A stretch of 64,000 bases of DNA from Macrobrachium rosenbergii (lineage: Eukaryota > Arthropoda > Malacostraca > Decapoda > Palaemonidae): positions 53,405,298 to 53,469,297 of the forward strand of contig NC_089755.1 of NCBI RefSeq assembly GCF_040412425.1, read 5' to 3'. The notes beneath the pieces are model-generated. The model had not been told where the DNA came from, made no database searches, and was given only the letters and a program-made list of their open reading frames with translations. The translations under genes and the position numbers were made by a program. Shown piece by piece: positions 50,201 through 61,945 of this stretch. Every line of letters begins with the position of its first letter. Position 1 is the first letter of the stretch.

Positions 50201-53200
50201 TTAAATGTTTTTCCTATACCTTACTGTTTTCCTGTTCAATAACAGCATGCTGCAAATGCTACCTTAAATAAGGGAAAATAAATACCTCGCTTCAACTTAT
50301 ATTATGCAATTTAATATCTGGGAAAAAACTCATTTTAGATATTATCACCTGCTTAAGTTTTCAAGCTGGTTCCTGGGTTTTATAATGGGAAGCTGGAGGT
50401 GCTTTCTGTTCTATTCACAACTGAATCAAAGACAGTTTGTCTACTAAATACATATCCTCAGTGTTTCCCTAGTTAGTGTTAGACAACAGTTAAAAAGATC
50501 ATTGATCTGAAAGCTCAAGGGACGGTGTTTTGTTAAGAAGTGTAAACTGTACAGGAAGAGTATCACTCAGTATGTTATCAGGTCTCATACAAGGTTGTTC
50601 AAATAAAAAATTTCTAGATTATCTGATTCTTTCATTTTTCTTACCCTTTGTTGCAAAGAAACAGAATTCTTCCCTAGCATCTTTTACCTCTCTCCTTTTA
50701 AAAACGTTAACAATTGCATCTTTTAAGTTCGACCTGCATCTTTTAAGTTCGACCTAACTCTTTATAACCCTTGTGCAACGGCAAGCAAGGGAACCAAACT
50801 GCCTGTCTAGGTAGCTCTCACAATAAAGAAAACATCTGTCCACGATAAAAAAGATTTAAACAAATACACAATGTAAATGTACGAAGTACAACTAACAAAA
50901 TTAATGATGAATTAACATTCCAGCTTATAAATATCAATATACTGTACTTACATTTTTCAGCATCCGCGCCAAGCTTGGAATCTAAGTCTTGCTTAAGGTC
51001 AGAGAGCCGTGCTTTGGTCCTCAAATAAATGGTGTGTACCAGAAGGCGTTCAATGGAAAGATGGTCACTTCGTATTGCTCTTTCAGCTATTTCTGATTCC
51101 TGAAATAATCTTCACGCTTAGCCCAGGTTTCATGTGAAAAGCATAAATCTAAAGTCGTGTTTGTCCTATTATTTTGCACTCCCCAAAAAAATTTAAAAAT
51201 AACAATAATACAATATGATATTTTGAGAAAAATGTGTACTCAAGGTTTAACACTAATTTTCTTATTCAACTAAAAATATTTATGCAGTACAAATAACTTC
51301 TACATTCTACGGTATATAAAATTACATATCCTAGTTATTGCAAAGAAACAGATGGCTAAATGCCTAAGCTTTGCTAATTTATGATGATAAAATGATGGAC
51401 AATATTTAATGCCAGAACCTACATCATTCAGTTCTAAAATGATAAACAATTATCAAATTATAAGTTATTTGTATTTTTCCTAGGTATATTAGAAAGGCCA
51501 ATTACTTAAAAAAGTGAGACAACAACATTAGTAGCAGTTAGAATGTACTTCACCACTGGTAGTCTACTGCAGTACTGACCTTTGAACTTAAAGAAGGGGT
51601 GTGAAGCACCATGAGAGGTTTTGATGGTTCTGTAGGATCAACCTGAACAGTAAGACGATAGCCAAGCTGGGCTGACGGATCACGCTGTGCTAATTCCCGC
51701 CAATAAGTCAGAGTTAGAGATTTGCCTTGCAGATACTCCTCAATGCGGATGTGATAGTCTAATCTGTCTTCGAGAAGCTGCCGAGACAAATGAGGTGATT
51801 CAGAAGTTGTTTACAATTAAAGTAACCATAACTACAAATATTAATTTATCTAAATATTGCAGAAAAAACACAATTTGGTATCCACAGTCTGGAACGATGC
51901 ACAGAAAACAAAAATCTCTGTTAATTCAGGCAAAACAAACAAACACTGGAAAATCTTACATAAAAATATCCAGTCTCATGAAGACAATAACCTACTAGGG
52001 TTCAATATAAGTAACAAAGCCTAGACTGTAAACAAAGACTTATCTAAACTGCTGTACCCAATATACTATAGCCTGTATGTTAAGCAACTCACCTATAATT
52101 AATAATTACTGTAATTGCAACACTGTACAAGAAAGACACATCCAGTTACCTTCTTGGTCTGTACACAAAGGACCTCGAGTTGAAGAGCCTGACAAAATGC
52201 ATGCAACACCATATACGTTTCATGAAGAGGATTTGGATTATCCTGTATTCTGGACTGGACTAGTTGATGAATGAATGCAATCTGAAACAAAAGCATAAAT
52301 ATTAGTTTTTTTGCATTACTTTCATCAAACCTAAACACACCTTCATCTGAAAACTGCATTATTGATTTATTAGATTTAGATGGCTACAACTTTACAAAAT
52401 AATCTAACATTTTACCATTACCATTATACATTTAATATTCTTGTTGCTATTCTATTATCACTTTTATGTAACCTAATTCTCTCATACAAAACTGCAAAAA
52501 ACAAAATTTCCATTATTTTTCTGGAGATCTGTGAATAGGTAACAGTTTTTAAATACAATCCCTGACACATAACATATTACATCATAAAATTTGTCCTTGT
52601 ACGATTTCTAATTGGGGGTTTCTTGAATCAGCAGTTTTTTCAAAATACATGGGATATTTCTAAATGTAAAAATCATTTCCTGTTTACATCTCGAACAGAA
52701 TTTTTCCTTGCTGTAATGTAATTTATTGTAATGTTATTTACCAGCTCATCTTGGATATAATGATCCATTACAACAAATTAAATATGGGCAAACCATATTT
52801 CAGTTTGCTGTAATCAAGAACTTTATTAAAAGTCAGTTTAACAAGACCACTAAGTCCCATCTCCTCACTTTCATTACCTCATTCAAAGAGCTTGTTCTTA
52901 AATGAGGTGAAAATTGGAGCGTGATAAGTTGAAGAAGCTGGACAGCTAAGTAGGAAGGGACCTTTGACCAAAAGGATGCTGCTAAAAACTATTAGTACCA
53001 GTACCATCTACAATATGCCACACAAGACACACTGTAAGTACTACCCAACCACTTGAGTATTCCTGAATGGTTTGAATTGCAGTGAATACCTAATACTCTA
53101 AATAAGTTTTACCTAGTTTCAATGGCATTTATAGCCATTCCTTCATATTTCTCACAAAACTAAACAACTTTAAATTCTACATGAAATATTATATAAACTT

Positions 53201-55075
53201 TAATAACAGTACAAAAAAACAAAACTTGTAACAAACCTGCATTTGATGAACAAGTGGTTTCCCATCCCCAGTTTCCTTATCTTCCACAAGAATTTCTATT
53301 TCCAAGAGCCTCCAAGGTTCTGAGGTTCCATCTCCCATTAGGGTCAAGCTCACCTCAAATTCGTGATCAACTGTGAACCTGACACGACCATTCTCAATCT
53401 GGTATTGAGTAGAGAAAAAGGCAGCATTAAAATATGAAAAAGCCATAATTTACAGTGTTCACTTATTTAAACAAAATTACAAGCTGACTCCTCATTAGAC
53501 TGGTGGTTTGGTAAAACTATCTCTTTACACTGTCTCACTAGAAGAAATATATTCACCCTTAACGTTCTCATTTGCGGTGGAAGTTCGAAAGTCACTAAGC
53601 GATGGCGAACTATTTGCTCCAATCTGGTAAGTGTGTGTTTGCGTTCAATGGCTGTAATGGGGTCCGGAGGCAAAATACGCTGCCTTATAGTCAGGGGAAG
53701 TCTGTCGTATGTTCCTGGAAATGAAATCAAAAGAAAAACCATATAATAACATCTATGTGCCTACTAGTTTATATTACAGGGAAACTAATATGGAAAATAC
53801 ATTTGTATATTTCAATCCCATTACTCATAAAGAGGCTGACATAATGCAATAACACAGAAACCATCTCTCACCTGTTGTAAGAACTTCCACGGCAGCAGGG
53901 ATGTGGAAATGAGGCAAGCGTGCTCGTACAAGATCGCCTTTAGTTATGTGATACAATTTATCAGCTGTGTCGGTGAAAAGGTTATTTTGCTTCTCCAACA
54001 ATGCCATTATGTGCTGGAAAGTGAGTACATTAAATGAATCATTCACACAAAAGAAGCACTCCACATAATTCACTCCAGTACCACCTAGCTGAAAACGGAC
54101 ACTAAACAAAACCAAAAAATGTAAGGTAACCAACACAGACTGAAAATTATATGAAAATACATTTATTTATTTTCTATGTGAAAATATATTATTCCATGTA
54201 CAGTGTATAATACAAATCAACCTGAAAGAGATTCTACCCAATATACTTCACTGGTTACCAAAGAAAACAGAAATTCAACATCAAAGTTTTCCAACACGGG
54301 AAATTCAGTTCCCTTAATATAAGTTACTTCAATAAAAATATGATAAAGCAATACTCACATTGCACTTGTCCACTTTGGAAGCACTTGCTGCCCATTTCAC
54401 AAGCGCTAAAAGGCGAACATAAAGCTGTCTAGTTCTCTGGGCATACTGGACAATATCAACTTTCTTCTCCACGTCACTCTTTCTTGGTAAGCTGAAATGA
54501 AAACAATATCTTATTCTCAAGTAAAATAATGCAGCTTTTTATGACAGCTGCATACAAATTCAGAGTAATACGCATAATGTACACATACTAGAAATCTATT
54601 TTTTAAATGTTATTTTAGTTAATTAAAATCAGAAACATCACATACAAGAATATGTACTATAGTATACACACAATATTATTGTCACATCTTAAGTTAAAAT
54701 CAAAGATCTCAGTAATTTAAATATTTAAATACCCAGTGTCCGTAAAGTAAATTTTCTATAAAAGTAAATTTTCTAGGTGTCCTAAAAGGTGTTACAAAAC
54801 TGTAATGATTTTAAACAAAATTATTTTAAATTAATTATAAATCTCATATTAAAAACAAAGTGAAAACAAAGAATTAGCTATGATAAATTTAAAAAGTATT
54901 ACAGTACTCACATTTCAGCTAAGTTCAATAGATCAGAGTAAGTCCTCTGATTAATGTACTGTATCAATACACCTAATGATATCGTCCCCATTTGTCCGCC
55001 CATTGTTCCAACAGCTTCCATTGGGCCCCCTCCACTCCCACTCTCCAATGGGGTCGGCGTTGGCGTTGGTACCAT
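38280..55075 (-). CDS. MED14: Mediator subunit MED14, 25 coding exons, 1757 aa
   Basis: MED14 is the central backbone of Mediator, joining head, middle and tail and so linking activators to RNA polymerase II in the nucleus. The model reads 25 minus-strand exons with GT-AG borders and consistent phase; the coding total is 5274 nt. The length compares with about 1454 aa in human and about 1703 aa in fly. Landmarks match throughout: [155 protein letters not shown]. Coordinates of the exons are in the three part-entries below. The ATG at 55075 follows an acceptor at 55085-55084, so the leader is split. Nothing is broken. The C-terminal repeat tail is unusual. Confidence 0.97.
38325..38610 (-). 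repeat. MED14: 21-bp coding tandem repeat: about 13 copies of the GGMQxGP heptad in MED14
   Basis: Within exon 25 the seven-residue unit GGMQxGP (x is Thr, Ser, Ala or Gly) repeats about 13 times in a row, the last ending in Phe instead of Pro. The units differ at wobble positions, so the array is not a fresh expansion. More scattered GGMQ, GTMG and MQG motifs lie upstream. Fly MED14 also ends in a Gly/Pro/Met-rich tail, but I do not recall this strict heptad. The opposite strand gives a false collagen-like open frame. Confidence 0.93.
44436..48900 (-). CDS. MED14: MED14 exons 10-17: central region
   Basis: Exons: 48900-48741, 48435-48231, 47940-47777, 46734-46576, 46399-46168, 45858-45673, 45035-44848, 44627-44436. 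They encode residues about 482-977. Exon 12 carries a basic stretch [20 protein letters not shown] (fly has a similar Lys/Arg patch here), a plausible nuclear localisation signal. Exon 15 starts with a Ser-rich patch ([10 protein letters not shown]). Exons 14 and 17 hold the [13 protein letters not shown] and [13 protein letters not shown] motifs shared with fly. Confidence 0.94.
48975..49490 (+). pseudogene. Non-LTR retrotransposon reverse-transcriptase relic
   Basis: Plus-strand fragments read [20 protein letters not shown] followed by EWRKVTQG at the start and [18 protein letters not shown] at the end. The second matches the conserved FxYLGS-type motif late in many LINE reverse transcriptases, the first the block before the catalytic motif. 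Stops and frame changes lie between, so the copy is inactive. It lies in the MED14 intron between exons 9 and 10, antisense to the gene. Confidence 0.7.
49781..55075 (-). CDS. MED14: MED14 exons 1-9: N-terminal conserved region
   Basis: Exons (high to low): 55075-54912, 54491-54359, 54013-53872, 53714-53557, 53398-53237, 52281-52150, 51777-51580, 51099-50952, 49988-49781. They encode residues about 1-482. The region starts with [17 protein letters not shown], then the most conserved MED14 block ([20 protein letters not shown]), the helical segment [14 protein letters not shown] and the folded region through [10 protein letters not shown] and [19 protein letters not shown], which in yeast and human contacts the head and middle modules. 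The start of exon 4 supplies the second base pair of a Gly codon in [11 protein letters not shown], which confirms the phase. Confidence 0.95.
50011..50077 (+). repeat. 38-bp tandem duplication next to a MED14 splice acceptor
   Basis: CCTGTACTTGACAAGATGCA followed by AAATCATT occurs at 50011 and 50049. On the coding (minus) strand it lies 20-90 nt upstream of the exon 9 acceptor, where branch points are usually found. Confidence 0.88.
50716..50755 (+). repeat. Exact 20-bp tandem duplication
   Basis: GCATCTTTTAAGTTCGACCT occurs twice head to tail in a MED14 intron. Confidence 0.9.
51467..51488. repeat. Second copy of the ATTTGTATTTTTCCTAGGTA motif
   Basis: Exact 22-bp match to 32169-32190. 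After the match the two sequences diverge, so only the end of the repeat is present here. It is in the MED14 intron between exons 7 and 8. Confidence 0.5.
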
Positions 55076-55449
55076 TGTGAAAGCTACAAAACAGAAAGAA
55101 AACATTACCATACTAAACTTACGTGATGTAAATCAACACAAAAAACATCCCTTTAACTGTGTAAACAAGAAAAACACAAATTATTTCAATGCTTTGCTAC
55201 AGAACGTTTGGCACTGATATCAAGCATTCTGAAAAATACCGTACTACTAAGAACTTATCAGGACACACGCATGCTAACCAGCGAACAAAGGCTAAAGTAT
55301 TTTCTAGCTCAGCTTTACACAAGCTCTAACTGTACAGGTGAGAGACGCCTGGAATGGTTGTAAGATCAAGCATGAATGGACTGGGCGACTCTGGTGCTAT
55401 GCAAAAAAGCCTGGTGTTGTTCAATATGCAAAAAATCTCCATTTCTGAG

Positions 55450-55640
55450 GAATAAAAACAAGAGGGATGGACCCGGTGACCTAGGTTAGGTTAGGTTAAG
55501 TGTGGTTAGCTCGCCATAACCCCATTATTTATTATAATTTACAGTTTCCCTAAGTCACATTGGGTGGAGGGTCTTGGGGAGGGCTTTGCCACCACTGAGC
55601 CAGGTATGGGCCTGGCAACATAGGTTAGAACAGGTTGAAT
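55450..55640 (+). repeat. Second TTAGG-bearing repeat segment
   Basis: This segment in the MED14 leader intron has a short GGTTA array, then GTGGTTAGCTCGCC, GGGTGGAGGGTCTTGGGGAG and CAACATAGGTTAGAACAGG. Its base composition and motifs resemble the 33.3-33.9 kb block, suggesting one repeat family. Confidence 0.5.
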
Positions 55641-55762
55641 ATATCCTTGTATTTAACTTGGTATTTTTTTCCCCAAAACCCAAAAACCACACTTAGTAAA
55701 ACTAGACTACTACTGTGCCCCTCTGGTTCAGTAACTACACATTTATGTTCAAATTAGGAAAG

Positions 55763-56047
55763 GAATATAAAATTCAGGCCTAGGCCAAGTGCTGGGACTA
55801 TGAGGCCAATCAGCGCTAAAGGAAAATTGGGAGTAAAAAACTTCAAAAGGTGTAATGGGAAGAAAACCTCGCAGTTGCACTATGAAACAACCGTTAAGAA
55901 GGGATGGAAAGTAATATGGAAAAAAGATATAAGAACAGAGAAAGAGTAAAAGGAATGAAAGGGGCTGCTGCTAGGGACCGAAGGGACGCTGCAAAGAACC
56001 TCAAGTAATGCCTACAGTGCACAGCATGAGGTGCACTGACGGACGTG
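55763..56047 (+). repeat. Decapod-type interspersed repeat, copy 1
   Basis: Contains GGCCAAGTGCTGGGACTATG, CTCGCAGTTGCACTATGAAA, GAATGAAAGGGGCTGC and CCGAAGGGACGCTGCAAAGA. The same series in reverse order and complement occurs at 62842-63150, so the two are diverged copies of one family, which I recall as common in decapod sequences. No open frame; SINE-like, class unknown. It is in the MED14 leader intron. Confidence 0.75.
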
Positions 56048-56490
56048 TAAATTAGGCGCCACATTTAGTACCAGCACCTTGAGGATGAATGTAAAAACGT
56101 AAAAAAGGGCAGTAAATATAATAAATATACAGAAAAGACTTAAAATATGAATTCGGGGGCTGTGGCTAGGGGCAGGTAGGCTAGGGTATGCCCTATACCG
56201 AGATTACATGGACTAACCAACCTAACCCATCTAAAGGCATTCTATCAGGCTAAAAAGTAATTTTTTTGGGCTTAGGGGATAATTTATACCTCCCCTACGG
56301 CAGGCTACTGCCGGCAGGTTTACGTAGCCTGCAGAAGGGTGCAGGCAGCAGCAAGTGGTGGTGCCTCCACTACGTATGACACCGTACGGAGGACATTAAC
56401 ACCAAAAACGTTTGCAAAATAATAATTTTTTACGCAATAATTTAATGCAGATAGATTTTTAATAAGTAAATAATTGTTACTGTTACTTAC

Positions 56491-56660
56491 TTGCTTCGAA
56501 AGACTTAAAATCCGCGACAAAACTGTCCTGGGCTTCGCCGAGTCCAGGACCTCGAAGGCTTTTCCCTGTAATCAGGCCCGAATTAAGCCATATTACAGCA
56601 CCCCCTCCGTATTGTAACCTACGTCTTGGCAGCCTCCATCGAAATGCGAGTCGTTTTTAA
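56491..56660 (-). other. MED14: Probable MED14 untranslated first exon and promoter-proximal region
   Basis: On the minus strand a strong donor (AAGCAA then GTAAGT, boundary at 56491/56490) lies 1.4 kb upstream of the acceptor that precedes the MED14 ATG. The sequence is richer in GC and CpG than its surroundings. The frame leading into the MED14 ATG is open but contains no ATG, so this exon would be 5' UTR. It holds two tiny upstream ORFs. The transcription start is not identifiable; the right edge is approximate. Confidence 0.55.
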
Positions 56661-56814
56661 TACGGTGACTGTAATTCCCGCACACGGTCGACGTTTTGGG
56701 ACGTTCAGATTGCACTGGCCGCAGACCTGCCACTGCCAGCGTCAGGTTCCGTAAGCTTCCCTGGCATGACACATATGTTTTCGTGGACTAAACGGCGAAT
56801 GTCCGTCTGCGCTA

Positions 56815-57375
56815 CGGAACATTCGTGACGTTCTGAAGCATTATTGCATTTTGTTTTATCATTTGTATGGAAGGTTCATCACACCCTGATGCATTATTGC
56901 ACTGTTTTGTAACTTCTACGGAACGTTCATCACGACCTGAAGCATCACCGCGCTATTTATAACTTGTGCGGTACGTTCATCATAACCTGGCATTACTGCA
57001 CTGTTTAATAACTTCTACGGAACATTCATCACAACCTGAAGCATCACTGCATCGGTATACCTTCTACGGAACAGTCATCACGGCCTGAAGCATTGTTGCA
57101 TTGTTTTATAACTTCTACAGGACATTCATCACGGCCTGAAGCATTGTTGCGTTGTTTTATAACTTCTACAGGACATTCATCACAGCCTGAAGCATTAATG
57201 CACTGTTTTATAACTTCCACGAAACATTCATGACAACCTGAAGCATTACTGCACTGTTTTATAACTTCTACGGAATGTGCATGACAACCTGAAGCATTAC
57301 TGCATTGTTATACATTCTACGGAACATTCATCACAATCTGAAGCATCACTGAAATGTTATAACTTCTGTTGCTGT
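56815..57375 (+). repeat. 51-bp minisatellite, about 11 copies
   Basis: A unit of the form CCTGAAGCATTACTGCACTG, TTTTATAACTTCTACGGAAC, ATTCATCACAA repeats in tandem. Starts of the CCTGAAG element lie at 57084, 57135, 57186, 57237 and 57288, exactly 51 bp apart; outer copies vary from 48 to 53 bp. It lies just upstream of the probable MED14 first exon. Confidence 0.92.
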
Positions 57376-57662
57376 GATTATCTTTTTTTTATGAAGCCAT
57401 TACCCTTTAACTGATTGCTTCAATCATCATTTTATTGCTGGACCCAGTTCAGGGGGAAACTTCATAAGTGGCTTTATGCAGCATAATAAATTCTCCTTCG
57501 CTTTGATTTGTCTCGCCTTCTTTGGCTTTGAAACATGAACATTTATTTATATAGAGTATATTCACTTTTTATTAATTTTATAGTGTTTAGCGTTTTATGA
57601 GATGAAACTAAACTATCGAATACAATTGTTCTGATTTTCACATCTTACTTTTCGGTGTCTGA

Positions 57663-57700
57663 AGTAACACACGCACACGCACACACATACACATACACAT
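57663..57700 (+). repeat. CA-rich microsatellite
   Basis: An imperfect (CA)n with CG and TA interruptions. Confidence 0.85.
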
Positions 57701-60239
57701 ACATACGTGGAGGTTTGCTACTTAATTCATTGCCCTTTTGTCTCGTTTCATGAGAAAGTGGCTTAACAAGTTCCAGATTTTTTTCTTCAGTAAACTGTTC
57801 CGACAACACATCTGTTGAAAGAAGCACATGTTAGTTACCTGTCACTGCGCAGTACTACTCATTTTATAGCCCTAGTCTCACGCCAAAACATGCTATTTTA
57901 ACCTTGTCATCATGTTGTTTTTATTATACCGGTAAGAAGACTTTCTCCTGTTTATTCAGTTCATTAAGGCTGAAATTAAGGGATCTGAAGAATAATCTCT
58001 GTGGCAGTAAATGAGTAATAGGAATGAAAAGTATAAACACACACACAAACACACCTGCACATACAATAGCACATGTTTTTCATTGCAAAATGTAAATGGA
58101 GAGATACTTTCTAAAGAGAATGTATTCCGTGCTTGATTGGCTGAGTATTCTGACCATTTATTGAACGCAGAATATACCAGAGACCTTGTGGACGAGAGGA
58201 ATGTAAACAAAAATCCGTTAAACGGACAGACATCAGGAGTTGCTGGGATGACAAGCAGTGGCGAAAGTGACTGAGCAGAGGACCTTTCGATATCAGGTCG
58301 TCACACGTGTGGTTTTATCTGCCGATACACTTCAGTGAGTGGGTTCATTGACTTGCAAAGAACACCCGTGCATCTAGAAAGTTAATCTAAAGACTATAGT
58401 GGAAGAGAAATGATATAAACAAGGTAATACGGTACTTGAAAGGCTGATCAGCCACAGTCGATACTGGGACAAACAATATTTTTTTTTTTGCTAAACCGGA
58501 ATCTTCATACGAGCATATAGCAGTTAGATAGTCTATCTGGGCCGTGGGTTGCCCAAGCCTAGAGCAAGAGCCCGTGTCAGCACAAGGCTGGCTTAAGCCA
58601 AAAGTGACTGTAGGCCTATGCAATCTCCATCGTCCTTGGCATTCTCTACGTAGCCTATAAAATTATGTCCACCAGTATTTTGGGTTGAGTACCCTTATTT
58701 GATTGGTTAACATTTATCAGAATGCATTGCGTGTTTAGCCAACAAAGTGCTAAGCATCGAAAATTTCGAATTTTTATTTACTATCTAACGACTACCGTCG
58801 TTATTAGCGAGGCTCTCTTTTCAAAAGCTTTGAGGAATCAACGGTAAGACCCACATATAAACAATGCTCTAGTTACGTCACGAATTAAAGTAACCATTCA
58901 GGAGTGGACTACCATAACAGAAAGTTGTTTATTAATGATGACTAATTCAAGAATACAGATTATGGTGAGAGCAGTTTGTGAGTGTTTCTTTGGCACGTGC
59001 CTTACGAATGTGGAATACGGTTTTGCGTTGATTTTCGTAATCATTCGCAGTAATATCAGAGATATGGCCACGTATGATGATGGATTAGAATTATATAAGT
59101 CCTTTAATGATCGTGAGATAGTAGCGATGAGGAAAGTGACGATAATGATGGAGAACACGACAATGAAAGTGAAGCTATTTCGCACATGCTGGTGGGCAGT
59201 TTCTCAGAGCGTGTTCCCTTGTGACAATGTAATTGTGTGGACAAAGTTGGCCATCCATGAAGGATGCTGTCATAAGTTGGATCACTATTTTATGGTGAAG
59301 ATCCTCTCTGAAAGGAACCTCGACACCGTGTAAACTTCAGCACAGAAGAAATGTAAATATTGTATATACATTATATATAGGTGAGTACTCACTTCCTTGG
59401 CAGTAGTTTGTTTACGGTTTGTAAAATGCATATGGAAACTACATTGCAGGGTTATTATAACGGTAGAATGTTCATGGAATTAAACCATTCTCATATGTGC
59501 CGTGTAAACCTAATGTATGGTTTTATATCTGGTCAAGTGTTTAACAACTAGGCCTATGTCAAATCGTGAAGCATATTCAGCCAAGCAGTTCGAAAGTAAT
59601 AAGTTATTTAAATTTTTCTTAACATTTAAAATTTTTTTAGACCCTTTTAAACGTTGTAATTTAATATTCAATGAAATTATTATGGCAATGAAAATGGAAG
59701 TTCCAATGATAATTGGACTTTTAAAGCGAAAAAAATCATCGTTTTGTAGCAAGATTTAAAGTAGCATATAACTGGTTGTCGTTGCTTATTTTTGTATATT
59801 TGCGTCGCTCCCTTCTTTTAGATTAAAGTCGGGTATATGCCAGCATGGCCCTTGCCCGGCCTGGCATGTAGAGATAAGTATGGTAGGGCATGAAAGGAGT
59901 AGGTGGTCTGGTATGAACCAGCCAACTGAGACGTATGGTAATTACTTTGAAAGTTTTTGACCTTACGCATATTACACTACTTCATTATTAGTATGTATAA
60001 ACACCGAGGTTTTATATTGTGAAAAAAATTAGCATTTTAAAAAATGAGTATTTGACTGGAATACTGTACAGGAAATAAGTGCACGGTTATAAAAAACTCG
60101 GTCGAATTGTGTACATTTTAGTTGCTGCCATAATGAATATTTTAACCCTGTTACATTTTTTTTTAGTTTACGGTTATATAGTACTAGTAAATAAAGAAAA
60201 CAAATTTACAAACACCAGTTGTTCATAGTTACATAAATG

Positions 60240-60313
60240 TTATGAGATGTATCGAAAAAGTGATTGTTGCGCAAATATTATGAGATGCATCGCAAAAGTG
60301 ATTGTTGCGCTGA
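60240..60313 (+). repeat. 38-bp tandem duplication
   Basis: TTATGAGATGTATCGAAAAA then GTGATTGTTGCGC is repeated with two differences. Confidence 0.85.
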
Positions 60314-60912
60314 GTTTGGATGATAAAGTTGCAAGACAAGTTGAGTGTCACCTTTTACGCGCTGGTTAGGACATTATTACTTATCCACTTTTCAGAATAA
60401 TTTAGGCTTAGCTAGAATACACTTGATGAGCATTATTTGTCTTTGTATATCATCTGTGCATAAGTTACGAAAATTACGTAAAGCACCAGCTACCTTCTCT
60501 GTTCTACGGTGTTTTTTATAACGAGGTTGAAGGTGGTTTTACAGGGGTTCTGGAGGCTTGTCTGACCAACGGAAATTTTCAGCTTACGTATATAGAGCAT
60601 AACTATATATATATAATGAATCTCATCCGTTCCCAGTGCCATGTCAGCAGTGAATGAAACCTCTGTTTATATTAAGGATCGTCATGTGATCGGATCAGAC
60701 CATTGGATTAGTGTGTTGGTGACTTCGATCATAGTCCTGTACTAGATCGAAGTCGAAGCCAGTGACGTGTATGGGAGGTTTTGCACAATTGGCTCTAAAA
60801 ATTTTGACGGGAACCAACTCTATGGCTGTGCATTGATCTCAATGCTACTTGATACAGGGTGATTATGCTTGAGTAATTTAATTTCGAAAGTTCAACTAGG
60901 GGTATTCGTTTT

Positions 60913-60916
<4 letters not shown>

Positions 60917-60986
<70 letters not shown>
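60917..60986 (+). repeat. (GA)n microsatellite
   Basis: About 70 bp of uninterrupted GA. It creates false Arg-Glu and Leu-Ser repeat open frames on the two strands. Confidence 0.97.
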
Positions 60987-60990
<4 letters not shown>

Positions 60991-61429
60991 GGCACCTGTT
61001 TAAGTCACATTGGCCTTGCTTCTTGCCTGGTCGTTATTTTCACATTATGGATCTGTACAATACGAAATTGTATTTGGTCTTAATCACAATTAAGGCACTG
61101 AATAAATATCTTGTCAACTTGTAGATGGTATACCTATGAAATAAAGGTTTAAAAACCTAATTGGTACTAGACTAACTGTTTCTTTCTCGTCAACGCCATG
61201 AACATAGGAGACTCCAGAATGGTTCTGAAAATGGTAATTAAGGTTGTGAATGGTATGTTGTATATTTCAGTATGACAACATTTTTCGGATTAAATGTAGA
61301 ATTGGTTCCCCGTATTTTCCATATGGCTTAACAGCCTATAAATATGCAAAAGCCAATAGTAGCCAGTGAACGTTAAAAATTTTAATTACTAATATTTCCC
61401 AGCAAAGTTTAATGGGAAAATCACCCCAA

Positions 61430-61430
<1 letters not shown>

Positions 61431-61460
<30 letters not shown>
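61431..61460 (+). repeat. (CT)n followed by (GT)n microsatellite
   Basis: Twelve CT units to 61454, then three GT units. Confidence 0.95.
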
Positions 61461-61671
61461 ACCGATGTTATGTAACAAAAATGATAGCGTCGAATGGGTT
61501 AGGTCTTTATATAAATCGAAAACTTTGTGTGTTACAGTATATTGGGATACTATGGTAATCGATTACCCATAGTTTTAAGTAACATACCGTACAAGAAAGT
61601 CAAATGTAAAGCTGATTGTTACTTTACCTGTGTAACTAAAAGAAAGGACTTGTTTTTTTCTTCTTTGACAG

Positions 61672-61840
61672 GAATCAGGGTTACTGAAGAAGCACACAAG
61701 GATAGAAATCACTGTGACCCTCTGCCCAGACGCCGTGTAGTGGCAGAGAAGTATCTTCTAAAAGGCAGGTGGGGTGAATTCATTTTAAGCCAAATCCTGA
61801 GGGGGAAAGACCAGGGGAGGAGAGATCACTGCACAAAAAG
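61672..61840 (+). CDS. Orphan exon of unknown gene
   Basis: A long pyrimidine tract ending TTCTTTGACAG precedes 61672 and a perfect donor (AAAAAG then GTAAGT) follows 61840. One frame is open throughout, starting with the last two bases of a codon and ending with two bases. It reads hydrophilic residues such as EEAHKDRNHCDPLPRRRVVA and KYLLKGRWGEFILSQ. No family is recognised and no partner exons are found in the window; the gene would continue past 64000 or the exon may belong to a non-coding transcript or a transposable element. Confidence 0.3.
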
Positions 61841-61869
61841 GTAAGTTCTGTGTACTTCTGTGTATACCG

Positions 61870-61945
61870 GTAGTACCCGTTTATTGTATTTTAGTCCCAG
61901 TATATTGTATGGTAGTACCTGTGCATTGTATTTTAGTACCCGTTT
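61870..61945 (+). repeat. Short tandem array of a 20-23-bp unit
   Basis: About four degenerate copies of TAGTACCCGTTTATTGTATT lie directly after the orphan exon donor at 61840. Confidence 0.7.

Larger units (their letters stand above)
57376..61671. other. Region upstream of MED14, no recognisable gene
   Basis: Short repeats only. A 132-codon ATG-started frame at 58935-59333 overlaps an opposite-strand frame of 95 codons; neither shows a motif, and this length is expected by chance in 64 kb of AT-rich sequence. Confidence 0.55.

Noticed and set aside
58935..59333. 132-codon ATG-started plus-strand frame
   Set aside because: No motif, no homologue recognised, overlapped by an antisense frame, and of a length expected by chance in this amount of AT-rich sequence.
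60795..61124. Arg-Glu and Leu-Ser repeat frames
   Set aside because: Created by the uninterrupted (GA)n microsatellite; no splice or coding context.
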